Below are positions 1-11,584 of a DNA stretch of 26,076 nt, in pieces. The stretch is from Candidatus Accumulibacter propinquus. GTDB lineage: Bacteria; Pseudomonadota; Gammaproteobacteria; Burkholderiales; Rhodocyclaceae. The notes under the pieces are model-generated. The model searched no databases. It saw only the letters and a list, made by a program, of their open reading frames with translations, and was not told the origin of the DNA. The position numbers and the translations under genes are program-made. Position 1 is the stretch's first letter. Every line of letters starts with the position of its first letter. Where the stretch lies: NCBI GenBank assembly GCA_016714935.1, contig JADKBU010000016.1:1-26076 (forward strand). The letters are read 5' to 3'.

Positions 1-2
1 CC

Positions 3-1883
3 GCCACGATTCCGGGCGACGTCGCCAACCTCGACGGCATCAAGCTGGTGAAGAAGCAGGTCGAACCGCAGGTTGCCGCCGTGCTGGTCGATGCGGCCGC
101 CGCAGCCCCGACCGCGAGGAAGGGCACGCCCGTGCAGCAGGTGGGTGACTTCTACACCGCCGGCATGGACATCGACCGGCTCAAGGCGCTCGGCGTCAAG
201 CCGCTGCAGCCGGTGTGGGAGCGGATCGCGAAGGTCGACGGGTCGAAGGCGCTGGCGGAGGAGATGGCACGGCTGTCGCTGTTCACCAACCAGCCCGTCG
301 TGTTCGGCTTCACCGTCACGCTGGGCATCACCGATCCGACGAAGTACGTCGTGGCGGTGAGCGACGCCGATCTCGCGCTGCCCGCGGCGGAAGACTACCT
401 GGCGCCCGACCTGACGAAGGTGCGCGAGGCCTACGTCCGGATGATCACGGACTCCCTCGTGCTGGCCGGCGTGCCGCCAGATCAGGCGAAGGCGCGCGCC
501 GCCAAAGTGCTGGAAATGGAGACGCGCATCGCCCGCAAGAAGCTGACGCCCGAGCAGGCGCGCGACTTCAGCGCCGCGTACAAGACGCTGCCTTACGCCG
601 AGGTCAAGGCCATGCTCGGCAACCTGGACCTCGATGCGTATTTCAAGGTGCTCGGGTTGCCGACCGGCGGCACCGTGCAGGTCACCGAGGCCGCCGCCCT
701 GAAGGAACGCAACGCGTTGCTCGCCGAGTATGCGCTCGAGGACACGAAGGCCTACCTGCAGTGGGAAGTGCTGCGGCGGACATCCCCCTACCTGACACCA
801 GCGCTGGCCGAGGTTCAGGCGCCCCTCGACCGCGCCCTGACCGGCCAGGCCGAGGCCCCGAAACGCGAGCAGGTGGTCGCGAAGGCGGTCACGCGCAACC
901 TGGGGCACGATCTCGGACAGCTCTACGTTGCACGGTACTTCTCGGCCAAGAGCCGCGCCGACGCCGAAGCGCTCCTGAACAACGTCCGCGCCGAGTTCCG
1001 CCAGCGGCTGGAGCAGAACACCTGGCTGACGGCACCGACGCGGGACTACGCACTCAAGAAAATCGACAGGATGAAGATCGTCGTCGGCTACCCGGACAAA
1101 TGGATCGACTACTCGTCCGTCGACGTTGCGCCTGACGACTATTTCGGTGACGTCGTGCGCCTTAACGATTTCGCGGCGCGCCGCTCGCTGGCACGCCTCG
1201 GCCAGCCGCCGGCCCCCGACGCCTTCTCCGACCCCGAGAACTCGGTGCCCACTGCCGTGAACGCCGGGTATTCGCCCGACATGAACGGCGTCGAGATCCC
1301 GGCCGCGATCCTGCAGCCGCCGTTCTACGACCCGAAGGCGGACGCCGGCGTGAACTATTGCACGCTCGGCGCCGTGATCGGCCACGAGCTGACGCACAGC
1401 CTCGACTGGATGGGTCGCACGTTCGACGCCAACGGCGCACTGCGCGACTGGTGGACGCCGGCCGACGTCGCGGCATTCGACCAGCGCTCGAAGAACCTGA
1501 TCCGGCAGGCCGATGCCTACGAGGTGCTGCCGGGTGTGCACCTGAATGGAAAGCTGTCGGCAGGCGAGAACCTGGCCGACATCGGCGGGCTAATGCTCGG
1601 GTACCGCGCGCTGCAGACGCACCTCAAGGCGAATCCGCAGGACAAGCGCAGGATCGACGGATTCACGCCGCAGCAGCGCTGCTTCCTCGCCTGGTCGCAG
1701 ATGTGGGCAGAGAAGGTCCAGCCGGAGCTGCTGCGCGTTTGGGCTGCGACGGAGCCGCATCCACCGGGCGCCTACCGGATGGTCGCGCCAGCGAGCAACC
1801 ACCCTGGCTTCTACGACGCCTTCGGCATCCGTGCGGGTGACAGGATGTGGGTCGCTCCGAAGGATCGTGTGTCGATGTGGTGA
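3..1883 (+). CDS. M13 family zinc metallopeptidase (neprilysin/PepO-like), 5' end outside window
   Basis: The frame is open to the left edge, so the N-terminus (signal peptide and first helices) lies upstream; the GTG at 48 is an internal Val, not a start. M13 enzymes are zinc endopeptidases that cut small peptides, usually in the periplasm. The sequence shows the family order: an ILQPPFYD substrate/zinc-domain lead-in near 1310, the zinc motif HELTH at 1383-1397, the downstream ENLAD glutamate/aspartate element at 1566-1580, FLAWSQMWA near 1684, and the C-terminal HPPGAYR...N..GFYDAFG segment. All expected catalytic residues are present and no frameshift is seen. The stop is TGA at 1881-1883. 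No operon partner is visible downstream. Confidence 0.93.
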   Translation, partial: ATIPGDVANLDGIKLVKKQVEPQVAAVLVDAAAAAPTARKGTPVQQVGDFYTAGMDIDRLKALGVKPLQPVWERIAKVDGSKALAEEMARLSLFTNQPVVFGFTVTLGITDPTKYVVAVSDADLALPAAEDYLAPDLTKVREAYVRMITDSLVLAGVPPDQAKARAAKVLEMETRIARKKLTPEQARDFSAAYKTLPYAEVKAMLGNLDLDAYFKVLGLPTGGTVQVTEAAALKERNALLAEYALEDTKAYLQWEVLRRTSPYLTPALAEVQAPLDRALTGQAEAPKREQVVAKAVTRNLGHDLGQLYVARYFSAKSRADAEALLNNVRAEFRQRLEQNTWLTAPTRDYALKKIDRMKIVVGYPDKWIDYSSVDVAPDDYFGDVVRLNDFAARRSLARLGQPPAPDAFSDPENSVPTAVNAGYSPDMNGVEIPAAILQPPFYDPKADAGVNYCTLGAVIGHELTHSLDWMGRTFDANGALRDWWTPADVAAFDQRSKNLIRQADAYEVLPGVHLNGKLSAGENLADIGGLMLGYRALQTHLKANPQDKRRIDGFTPQQRCFLAWSQMWAEKVQPELLRVWAATEPHPPGAYRMVAPASNHPGFYDAFGIRAGDRMWVAPKDRVSMW

Positions 1884-2200
1884 CGAGGGGATTGAATCGC
1901 ACCCGGAATCCTGGACAATTGATGGCCGTTATTCAGGCTTGAGCAACTGCTGGGTGAAACGTGCAGCAACGCCGGCTGTGGCCGTGGATCGGGAGTAGAT
2001 CGGCCGGCAGGTTTCAGGGTGGGCCAGCCCTTCAGGCGTCCGGTCTTGAGTCAGGCCTGCAGCGTTCGCGACCGGTATCAGGCGCCGATTTTCCCCCGAA
2101 ATGGATCCAGCCAGGCTCCCCGATGCATAATCGATAGCTGGACCAACTCCCTGCGCCTGCCACCCCATGCTCGACCACATCAAGAAGACCTTGCGGGCGA
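1884..2200. other. Intergenic stretch without recognisable gene
   Basis: These 317 bases between the M13 peptidase and the hsdR remnant hold only short overlapping reading frames on both strands, none resembling a known protein. The 13-mer GTCAGGCCTGCAG at 2050-2062 recurs in the arms of the rRNA spacer hairpin at 5482-5517. A CCGGTC/GACCGG pair (2040-2045, 2070-2075) is weak. The ATG at 2167 does not lead into the HsdR frame. The stretch is probably decayed DNA flanking the restriction-gene scar. Confidence 0.5.
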
Positions 2201-3435
2201 CTGATTCCGGACGCCTTCCAGTACAACGAGATCCTGATCATCTCCGACGGCAGTCAGGCACGCCTGGGGTCCCTCTCGGCCAATGCCGAGCGATTCATGC
2301 AGTGGCGCACCATCGACGGAGTGACGCTCGATCCACTCGGTGAATTCAACGAACTGGAGAAGCTGATCCGCGGCCTGCTGGCGCCGGCCATGCTGCTCGA
2401 CTACCTGCGCTACTACGTCCTGTTCGAAGACGACGGCACCCTGGTCAAGAAGATCGCCGGTTACCACCAGTTCCATGCGGTGCTGCGGCGATCGCTCAGG
2501 TGGTCACCGCCTCGCGCCCCGGCGGCACGCACAAGGGCGGCGTCGTCTGGCACACGCAGGGCAGCGGCAAGAGCATCACCATGACCTGCTTTGCCGCGCG
2601 CGTCATGCAGGACGCGCTGATGGAGAACCCGACGATCGTCGTCATCACCGACCGCAACGACCTCGACGGCCAGCTGTTCGGCGTCTTCTCGCTGGCGCAG
2701 GACCTGCTGCGCGAGGAACCGGTACAAGCCAACACCCGGCAAGACCTGCGCGCCAAACTCGGCAACCGCCCCTCGGGCGGTATTGTCTTCGCCACCATCC
2801 AGAAATTCATGCCCGGCGAGGACGAGGACCGCTACCCGGTGCATTCCGAGCTCCACAACATCGTGGTCATCGCCGATGAGGCGCACCGCACCCAGTACGG
2901 CTTCGAGGCCAGGCTCAGGACCGTCCGGGCGCCAGGGAACACGGCCGGCGACGCCGTCAACGACGCCAACGCGCTGCTCGCCGCCGAGCCCGCCGCGTCG
3001 TACCGGTCACGCTACCCGGTCGGTTACGCCCAGCACCTGCGCGACGCCCTGCCGAATGCGACCTTCGTCGCCTTCACCGGCACCCCGGTATCGAGCGAGG
3101 ACCGCGACACGCGTGCCGTGTTCGGCGACTACATCCACGTCTATGACATGCAGCAGGCGAAGGACGATGGGGCGACCGTCGCCATCTACTTCGAGTCGCG
3201 CCTCGCCAGACTGTCGCTGAACGAAGCCGCGCTGCCGCAGCTCGACGACGCGGTCGATGAACTTGCCGAGGACGAGGAGAAGGGGTAGCAGGCCCGGCTG
3301 AAGAGCCAGTGGGCAGCGCTCGAAAAGGTCGTCGGTGCCGAACCCCGTATCGGCAGCGTCGCCGCCAATCTGGTCGCGCACTTCGAAGCGGTATTCGAGA
3401 CTGCTAAAGTGTCCGGCAAAGTGTTGACGGGCTAG
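2201..3435 (+). pseudogene. hsdR: hsdR remnant: type I restriction endonuclease R subunit, internal fragment
   Basis: Intact HsdR (about 1000 residues) is the ATP-dependent translocase/nuclease of type I restriction. Homology starts abruptly at IPDAFQYNEIL (2204) and runs through SDGSQARLGSLSA, Walker A QGSGKS (about 2557-2574), VVITDRNDLDGQLF, the DEAH box (2875-2886), and FTGTP. The N-terminal PD-(D/E)XK nuclease domain and the whole C-terminal half are absent. A one-base loss near 2487 (CTGCGG-CGATCG, where one more G restores RAIAQVV) breaks the frame, and an in-frame TAG stands at 3286-3288. Recognisable sequence resumes after it (LVAHFEAVFE) and fades just before the stop at 3433-3435, which lies in the rrn promoter. 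No hsdM or hsdS is nearby, so the fragment should be inactive. Confidence 0.88.
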
Positions 3436-3452
3436 GGGAGCGCTGCTACAAT
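3424..3452 (+). promoter_or_regulatory. Sigma70-type promoter of the rRNA operon
   Basis: TTGACG (3424-3429), a 17-base spacer and TACAAT (3447-3452) form a near-consensus sigma70 promoter, with start expected near 3459. It is the best promoter upstream of tRNA-fMet and 16S. The -35 hexamer overlaps the last codons of the hsdR remnant. No A/T-rich UP element is evident. The transcribed leader contains a possible 7-bp stem (GGCCGAC 3471-3477 with GTCGGTC 3498-3504). Confidence 0.7.
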
Positions 3453-3553
3453 GCTTCCTCTTCGCAGCACGGCCGACCGTCAAGGCAACAAAACGTAGTC
3501 GGTCAGCAATAAAAGTATGCGAAGTTAGCAAGGAGATATTTCTTCTTGACAGT

Positions 3554-3630
3554 CGCGGGGTGGAGCAGTCTGGCAGCTCGTCGGGCTCATAACCCGAAGG
3601 TCACAGGTTCAAATCCTGTCCCCGCAACCA
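3554..3630 (+). tRNA. Initiator tRNA-fMet (CAU)
   Basis: This is a 77-nt cloverleaf beginning CGCGGGG with encoded CCA at 3628-3630. The anticodon loop CTCATAA lies between the GGG/CCC pairs (TCGGGCTCATAACCCGA) that mark bacterial initiator tRNA. The first base C opposes A at the acceptor end, giving the unpaired 1-72 position that excludes elongator function. It sits between the rrn promoter and the 16S leader, so it is probably cotranscribed with the rRNA. Confidence 0.96.
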
Positions 3631-3641
3631 GCTCTTTAAAA
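3630..3641 (+). promoter_or_regulatory. boxA antitermination site in the 16S leader
   Basis: AGCTCTTTAAAA directly follows the tRNA-fMet CCA and matches the rrn boxA core (GCTCTTTAA), bound by NusB/NusE in the rRNA antitermination complex. A perfect copy occurs upstream of 23S at 5532-5543. Confidence 0.7.
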
Positions 3642-3645
3642 ACCA

Positions 3646-3672
3646 GACAACCGATAGGTGTGGGTTCTTGAT
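3646..3672 (+). other. 5' arm of the 16S processing stem
   Basis: GACAACCGATAGG followed by TGTGGGTTCTTGAT is complementary, apart from one bulged base and one G-U pair, to 5209-5236 downstream of 16S. This long duplex is the expected RNase III site releasing pre-16S. Its intact pairing shows that both flanks belong to the same operon although the 16S itself is internally shortened. Confidence 0.8.
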
Positions 3673-3796
3673 TCGGGGCGATTTACGAGAGTGGATTGCT
3701 GAAGGATAGAGAAGGACTCGCACAGATGAAGAAGTAAGACCTGTTGGGCTGGAGGGATCTGGTCTGATGGGACGTCGAGCGAGAGTTTTAGGATTT

Positions 3797-5196
<1,400 letters not shown>

Positions 5197-5208
5197 GAGA
5201 AAAACTGG

Positions 5209-5236
5209 ATCGAGAACCCACAACCTATCGGTTGTC
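5209..5236 (+). other. 3' arm of the 16S processing stem
   Basis: This segment pairs with 3646-3672 (ATCGAGAACCCACA and ACCTATCGGTTGTC halves) to form the pre-16S RNase III stem. It lies 15 nt beyond the mature 16S end and before tRNA-Ile. Confidence 0.8.
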
Positions 5237-5254
5237 ACAGGCTGCACATGCGGA

Positions 5255-5331
5255 GGGTCTGTAGCTCAGTCGGTTAGAGCATCGTCTTGATAAGGCGAGG
5301 GTCGTTGGTTCGATTCCAACCAGACCCACCA
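5255..5331 (+). tRNA. tRNA-Ile (GAU)
   Basis: This 77-nt cloverleaf starts GGGTCTG with matching CAGACCC and encoded CCA. The anticodon loop CTTGATAAG gives GAU. It is the first of the usual Ile-Ala pair in the 16S-23S spacer. Confidence 0.97.
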
Positions 5332-5383
5332 GCGTATCGACAAAAGCTGCGGTAAGCGAAGTCGAGGACGTTGCTAACTAGCG

Positions 5384-5459
5384 GGGGGATTAGCTCAGCT
5401 GGGAGAGCACCTGCTTTGCAAGCAGGGGGTCGTCGGTTCGATCCCGTCATCCTCCACCA
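5384..5459 (+). tRNA. tRNA-Ala (UGC)
   Basis: This 76-nt cloverleaf has acceptor GGGGGAT paired with ATCCTCC (one G-U) and encoded CCA at 5457-5459. The anticodon loop CTTTGCAAG gives UGC. It lies 52 nt after tRNA-Ile in the spacer. Confidence 0.97.
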
Positions 5460-5481
5460 AACCAACCGCCGCGCGTGAGAT

Positions 5482-5521
5482 GTCAGGCCTGCAGGGTCCG
5501 TACCCTGCAGGCCTGACTTTT
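5482..5521 (+). terminator. Terminator-like hairpin inside the rRNA spacer
   Basis: A perfect 16-bp stem (5482-5497 with 5502-5517), four-base loop CCGT and a TTTT run (5518-5521) have the form of a Rho-independent terminator, yet lie between tRNA-Ala and 23S. It could be an RNA-processing stem, an attenuator overridden by boxA-dependent antitermination, or an inserted repeat. A second hairpin, CCCCCTG/CAGGGGG, stands at 5615-5632, and GTATTGCC/GGCAATAC pairs at 5559-5566 with 5590-5597. Confidence 0.65.
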
Positions 5522-5531
5522 ACGGGGCCTG

Positions 5532-5543
5532 TGCTCTTTAACA
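5532..5543 (+). promoter_or_regulatory. boxA antitermination site upstream of 23S
   Basis: TGCTCTTTAACA equals the E. coli rrn boxA consensus. It lies 10 nt after the TTTT of the spacer hairpin, placed to restore antitermination before 23S. Confidence 0.8.
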
Positions 5544-5679
5544 AAATGGAAGAAGGTTGTATTGCCGATGGCCCGGAAGATTGGGGATTGGCAATACGGT
5601 GGTGATTGCATCAACCCCCTGCAGGCAGGGGGAGCACAAATGAGTTGCCTGTAGCTTGAGGTCTCGCAAGAGAGCTCAA

Positions 5680-8577
<2,898 letters not shown>

Positions 8578-8653
8578 GAGCAGCAACTCCTATGCATCAC
8601 AACCCCTTCTTCCCTTTTGCGCACCCCGCTCACCCGGCGTGCATATCCGTTAC

Positions 8654-8769
8654 GCTTGGCGGCCATAGCCCTTTGGACCCACCCCTTCCCATCCCGAACA
8701 GGACCGTGAAACGAAGGTACGCCGATGATAGTGCATACTTCATGTGTGAAAGTAGGTCACCGCCAGGCT
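8654..8769 (+). rRNA. rrf: 5S ribosomal RNA
   Basis: About 116 nt. GCTTGGCGGCCATAGC at the 5' end pairs with CACCGCCAGGC at the 3' end. The conserved CCCATCCCGAACAGG and CGCCGATGATAGTGC blocks are present, of betaproteobacterial type. It starts about 75 nt after 23S and is followed directly by the operon terminator. Confidence 0.95.
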
Positions 8770-8778
8770 CCCCATCAC

Positions 8779-8814
8779 AAAAGCCCTCCCCGGTTTATCC
8801 CGGCGAGGGCTTTT
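8779..8814 (+). terminator. Rho-independent terminator of the rRNA operon
   Basis: AAAAGCCCTC and GAGGGCTTTT are perfect inverted arms around a CCGG/CCCGG-containing loop, ending in TTTT. It lies 10 nt after 5S. The symmetrical A and T tails could let it work on either strand, but no leftward gene ends here. Confidence 0.85.
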
Positions 8815-8878
8815 GCCTTGGTAGCATGCACTTCTGCCTGACATTGGCAGGTTCGTGCGCTACTGAAAGAGGTACCCC

Positions 8879-9427
8879 ATGACAGCGAATCACGAGATAG
8901 CAACTCTTGCCGGAGGGTGCTTTTGGTGTCTGGAGGCGGTATTCGAGCAGATCGACGGTGTGGAGTCAGTGGTGTCCGGTTACTGCGGCGGACACGTTGA
9001 CCATCCGGATTATGCCGCCGTCTGTACAGGTCAAACGGGACATGCGGAGGCGGTTCAGCTTACTTTTGACCCTGCTCGGTGCAGTTATCGTACCCTTCTC
9101 GAAGTCTTCTTTGCGATCCATGATCCGACGACGCGAGATCGGCAGGGGAATGACGTCGGGTCGCAGTATCGATCGGCAATCTTTTATCACACTGACGAGC
9201 AGCGGCAGGTCGCGAAGGCGCTGGTTGCGGAATTCGAGAATCTGGGCCTGTGGCGCGGACCGATTGTTACCGAACTACTTCCTGCTCCTCGGTTTTTCGC
9301 CGCCGAGGCGTATCACCAGCAATATTTTCGCAGAAACTCCGAGCAGGGATACTGTCAAGTCGTTGTCAGCCCCAAACTGGCCAAGCTTCGCAAGCGCTTT
9401 ACCAGCCTGATCAAGGCGAATCAATGA
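8879..9427 (+). CDS. msrA: Peptide methionine-S-sulfoxide reductase MsrA
   Basis: MsrA reduces methionine-S-sulfoxide in free or protein-bound methionine, using a cysteine nucleophile recycled by thioredoxin. The 182-residue protein has the family signature GGCFWCLE with catalytic Cys14, then GYCGGH, the HDPTTRDRQGNDVGSQYRS segment and a C-terminal Cys159 in QGYCQVVV as likely resolving cysteine. The length and ends are normal. The ATG is preceded by GAAAGAGG at a good distance. It follows the rrn terminator, so it must have its own promoter, which I could not identify. It converges on the alpha/beta hydrolase gene, overlapping its 3' end by 17 bases. Confidence 0.96.
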   Translation: MTANHEIATLAGGCFWCLEAVFEQIDGVESVVSGYCGGHVDHPDYAAVCTGQTGHAEAVQLTFDPARCSYRTLLEVFFAIHDPTTRDRQGNDVGSQYRSAIFYHTDEQRQVAKALVAEFENLGLWRGPIVTELLPAPRFFAAEAYHQQYFRRNSEQGYCQVVVSPKLAKLRKRFTSLIKANQ

Positions 9428-10244
9428 ACGCGCGCAAGTCTCGCACGAAGCGATCGCGTTCCCACTGGTGCGGCGAGTGATCGGTCCCCTCATATACGTG
9501 TAGCACGGCGTTGGCGATCCTGTTTTGAACGTAGTGCGCTGTTTCACTGCGATAATAGTTGCTGGCGCCACCGTAAACCAGCAGCGCCGGGATATCAATC
9601 CGGGCCAAGGTGGCTCGGTAGTCGGCTTCGGTCAGGCTTTCCCAGCAGGCGATCAGGGGTGCCGGGTCCTGCTCTTTCAGCCATTGGCGTGCCCTTTCAA
9701 GACCGCGCGTATTCTCGTCGTACTTCTTTCGTGCTCGATCATTGAGTCCCATCGCACCTAGGCGCAGAACCGATTCAGCGAAGTCTCTCCTCAGGTCTTT
9801 CAACAGGGTCATGGATCGCTCGCGGTCGAAGTCGCCGTAAATACCATTCAACCATCCGGCATCCGTCAGCAGCTTGGGTGACTGGTCGATAAAGCAAAGC
9901 TTGCGCAGCCTGTGGCAGCCATAATCCTCAATGTACTGCCAAAGGGTCAAGGCGCCCAGTGAATGACCGACCGCTATCAGGTCGTCAAGTTGGTAGTGGT
10001 CGATCAGGTTGCGAAGATCTCGCGCCATGCGCTGCACAGTTGGCACGGTGTCTCGCGTCAGGCGATGTCCACCGTGGCCGCGGGCGTCCCATCGGTAAAC
10101 CCGGTGTTGTGGTGTCAGTGGGTCGAGAAATGGCGACCATTCCCTGTGGCTCGCCGTCCAACCGTGCAGCATGATGATCGGGGAACCGTGACCTGAAACC
10201 TGGAGGTAGATTTTTTCTCCATCATCGGCAACGAAGTGCATCAT
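9411..10244 (-). CDS. Alpha/beta-fold hydrolase
   Basis: From the ATG at 10244 the protein has 277 residues: LHGWTAS oxyanion-hole segment (about 26-32), RWDARGHG, nucleophile elbow GHSLG with Ser95, a helical cap region, and His256 in GTDHSPH. The usual acid after the penultimate strand is absent (YGGASNYY has no Asp). Asp120 in CFIDQSP, after the next-earlier strand, is a plausible substitute as in some other members. The frame stays open upstream to 10493, but that extension is low-complexity and unlike a hydrolase, so the shorter start (MMHFVADDG) is preferred; its ribosome site is weak. Substrate unknown: an esterase, lactonase or similar. It lies downstream of rlmA on the same strand with a 226-base gap. 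Confidence 0.88.
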   Translation of the reverse strand: MMHFVADDGEKIYLQVSGHGSPIIMLHGWTASHREWSPFLDPLTPQHRVYRWDARGHGGHRLTRDTVPTVQRMARDLRNLIDHYQLDDLIAVGHSLGALTLWQYIEDYGCHRLRKLCFIDQSPKLLTDAGWLNGIYGDFDRERSMTLLKDLRRDFAESVLRLGAMGLNDRARKKYDENTRGLERARQWLKEQDPAPLIACWESLTEADYRATLARIDIPALLVYGGASNYYRSETAHYVQNRIANAVLHVYEGTDHSPHQWERDRFVRDLRAFIDSP

Positions 10245-10470
10245 CACATATGGCAGCGTGGAAATTGCAGAGAGTGTCACAAGGGCCTGCGAATGGCAAC
10301 CATAATCGCCGCCCAGCAGGGGGAATGCAGCGACGGGAGCACTGTGGGCTTGCTGGGGTCCGACCAGCATTATGCTGACATATCCATCATGAGGTAAGCA
10401 ACGTCGCAGGTGATCATCATTACAGCCCCTGTCAAAGCGCCGATCCCAGCCCGTTGAATCGCTACGATGA

Positions 10471-11322
10471 TCAGCGAATGGTGTGCCGCCCAAAGCGAGT
10501 CATGCGCACTTCGATGGTGACCGACAGAGCGCTCAGTTTTGCCGCCTGCGCGCGGCGCTCGGCCGTGGCGCGGTAGAGATGCGGTGTCATGGCCAGCAGA
10601 TCGGCAATCGGCTCCGGGCCCAAGAGCTGCAGCGGGTAGTGGACGGTTTCAGTGGACAGGCTGGTAAAGCCTTGCGGATCTCGCACGTCGGTAGCACGTT
10701 CGGGTTTCAGGGAGGGGTAAATGATTTCACGCAGTTCCCGCAGATGATCCGGCCCCGCATCAAGCTGCAGTAATTGGCCATCCGGTTTGAGTACACGGTT
10801 AAACTCGGCGTAGACGGGAAACCCGAAAAGGCACAGCACCCAATCAAGCGTTCCCGATTGCACCGGCAGGTTCGCGTTGCTGCCTACGATCCAATTGGGC
10901 CGCCTGTCCTGTTTCGCGGCCGACAGCACCGCCCACTTCGAAATGTCCAGCCCAAGCAACACGAGTGTCAGTCCGTCACTGTTCGCTGCGGCCAACTGAC
11001 GCAGGTAGTAACCCTCGCCGCAACCCGCGTCAAGGCAACTGACAGTTCCCCTGGGCGGCAGATCCGCCAGTACCGCCTCGCTTGTCGCAGTGGCAATCGC
11101 CTGGTAGAAACCGGCATTGAGGAAACGGCGGCGGGCAGCGACCATCTGCCTGCTGTCACCCGGGTCGCGCGAGCGTTTTTTCTGGACCGGCAGCAGATGG
11201 GCATAGCCCTCGCTGGCGATGTCGAAACTGTGTCCGCCAGGGCAGCGCCATGTCGCACCGGTGCAGCACAGGGGGGCGCCGTCCAGCGGGCAGGCCAGCG
11301 CCTGGAATGAGGTGATTTTCAC
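10471..11322 (-). CDS. rlmA: 23S rRNA (guanine-745-N1)-methyltransferase RlmA
   Basis: RlmA methylates N1 of G745 in 23S helix 35 with S-adenosylmethionine. The 283-residue protein has an N-terminal zinc-ribbon-like part (CPLDGAPL, then WRCPGGHSFDIASEGYAHLLPVQ), the hallmark KKRSRDPGDS segment, SAM motif I LDAGCGEGYY, and the late LLAMTPHLYRA element, all collinear with E. coli RlmA. The second zinc cysteine of E. coli (CPLC) is Asp here (CPLD). The GTG at 11322 is chosen because it gives a normal-length N-terminus; the frame extends to a TTG at 11376 with unconvincing residues. The Gram-negative RlmA type is expected from host and sequence. Confidence 0.93.
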   Translation of the reverse strand: MKITSFQALACPLDGAPLCCTGATWRCPGGHSFDIASEGYAHLLPVQKKRSRDPGDSRQMVAARRRFLNAGFYQAIATATSEAVLADLPPRGTVSCLDAGCGEGYYLRQLAAANSDGLTLVLLGLDISKWAVLSAAKQDRRPNWIVGSNANLPVQSGTLDWVLCLFGFPVYAEFNRVLKPDGQLLQLDAGPDHLRELREIIYPSLKPERATDVRDPQGFTSLSTETVHYPLQLLGPEPIADLLAMTPHLYRATAERRAQAAKLSALSVTIEVRMTRFGRHTIR

Positions 11323-11584
11323 GAACAGTGCGTCCTGACGACTTGGGGAGTAGGGTTTGTCGATCGTGGTGCGCAAGCGGGTTCAGGGGAAGGACCTCGC
11401 TGAACTGAAACTTCGCCCAGACGGTGACAGCAGGAATTCTACGCTCGCCACGCATAAACCGAGCGTCGCCGGTGATGTCGTGAATTACGCCTAGGGTGAC
11501 ACGGGAATGCCTACTTGGTCACTTGTCCTGCTATGCTTTTGGCGACAATAATTGTTGATCGATACGCTCAGGGAGGGACACGAG

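Noticed and set aside
2167..2200. ATG at 2167 as start of the hsdR fragment
   Set aside because: It is in a different frame from IPDAFQYNEIL and soon leaves HsdR similarity.
3546..3551. TTGACA just before tRNA-fMet as a -35 box
   Set aside because: The matching -10 would lie inside the tRNA and no TATAAT-like hexamer is there. The promoter at 3424-3452 fits better.
10245..10493. N-terminal extension of the alpha/beta hydrolase
   Set aside because: The frame is open but the residues do not resemble any hydrolase N-terminus; MMHFVADDG begins the family sequence.
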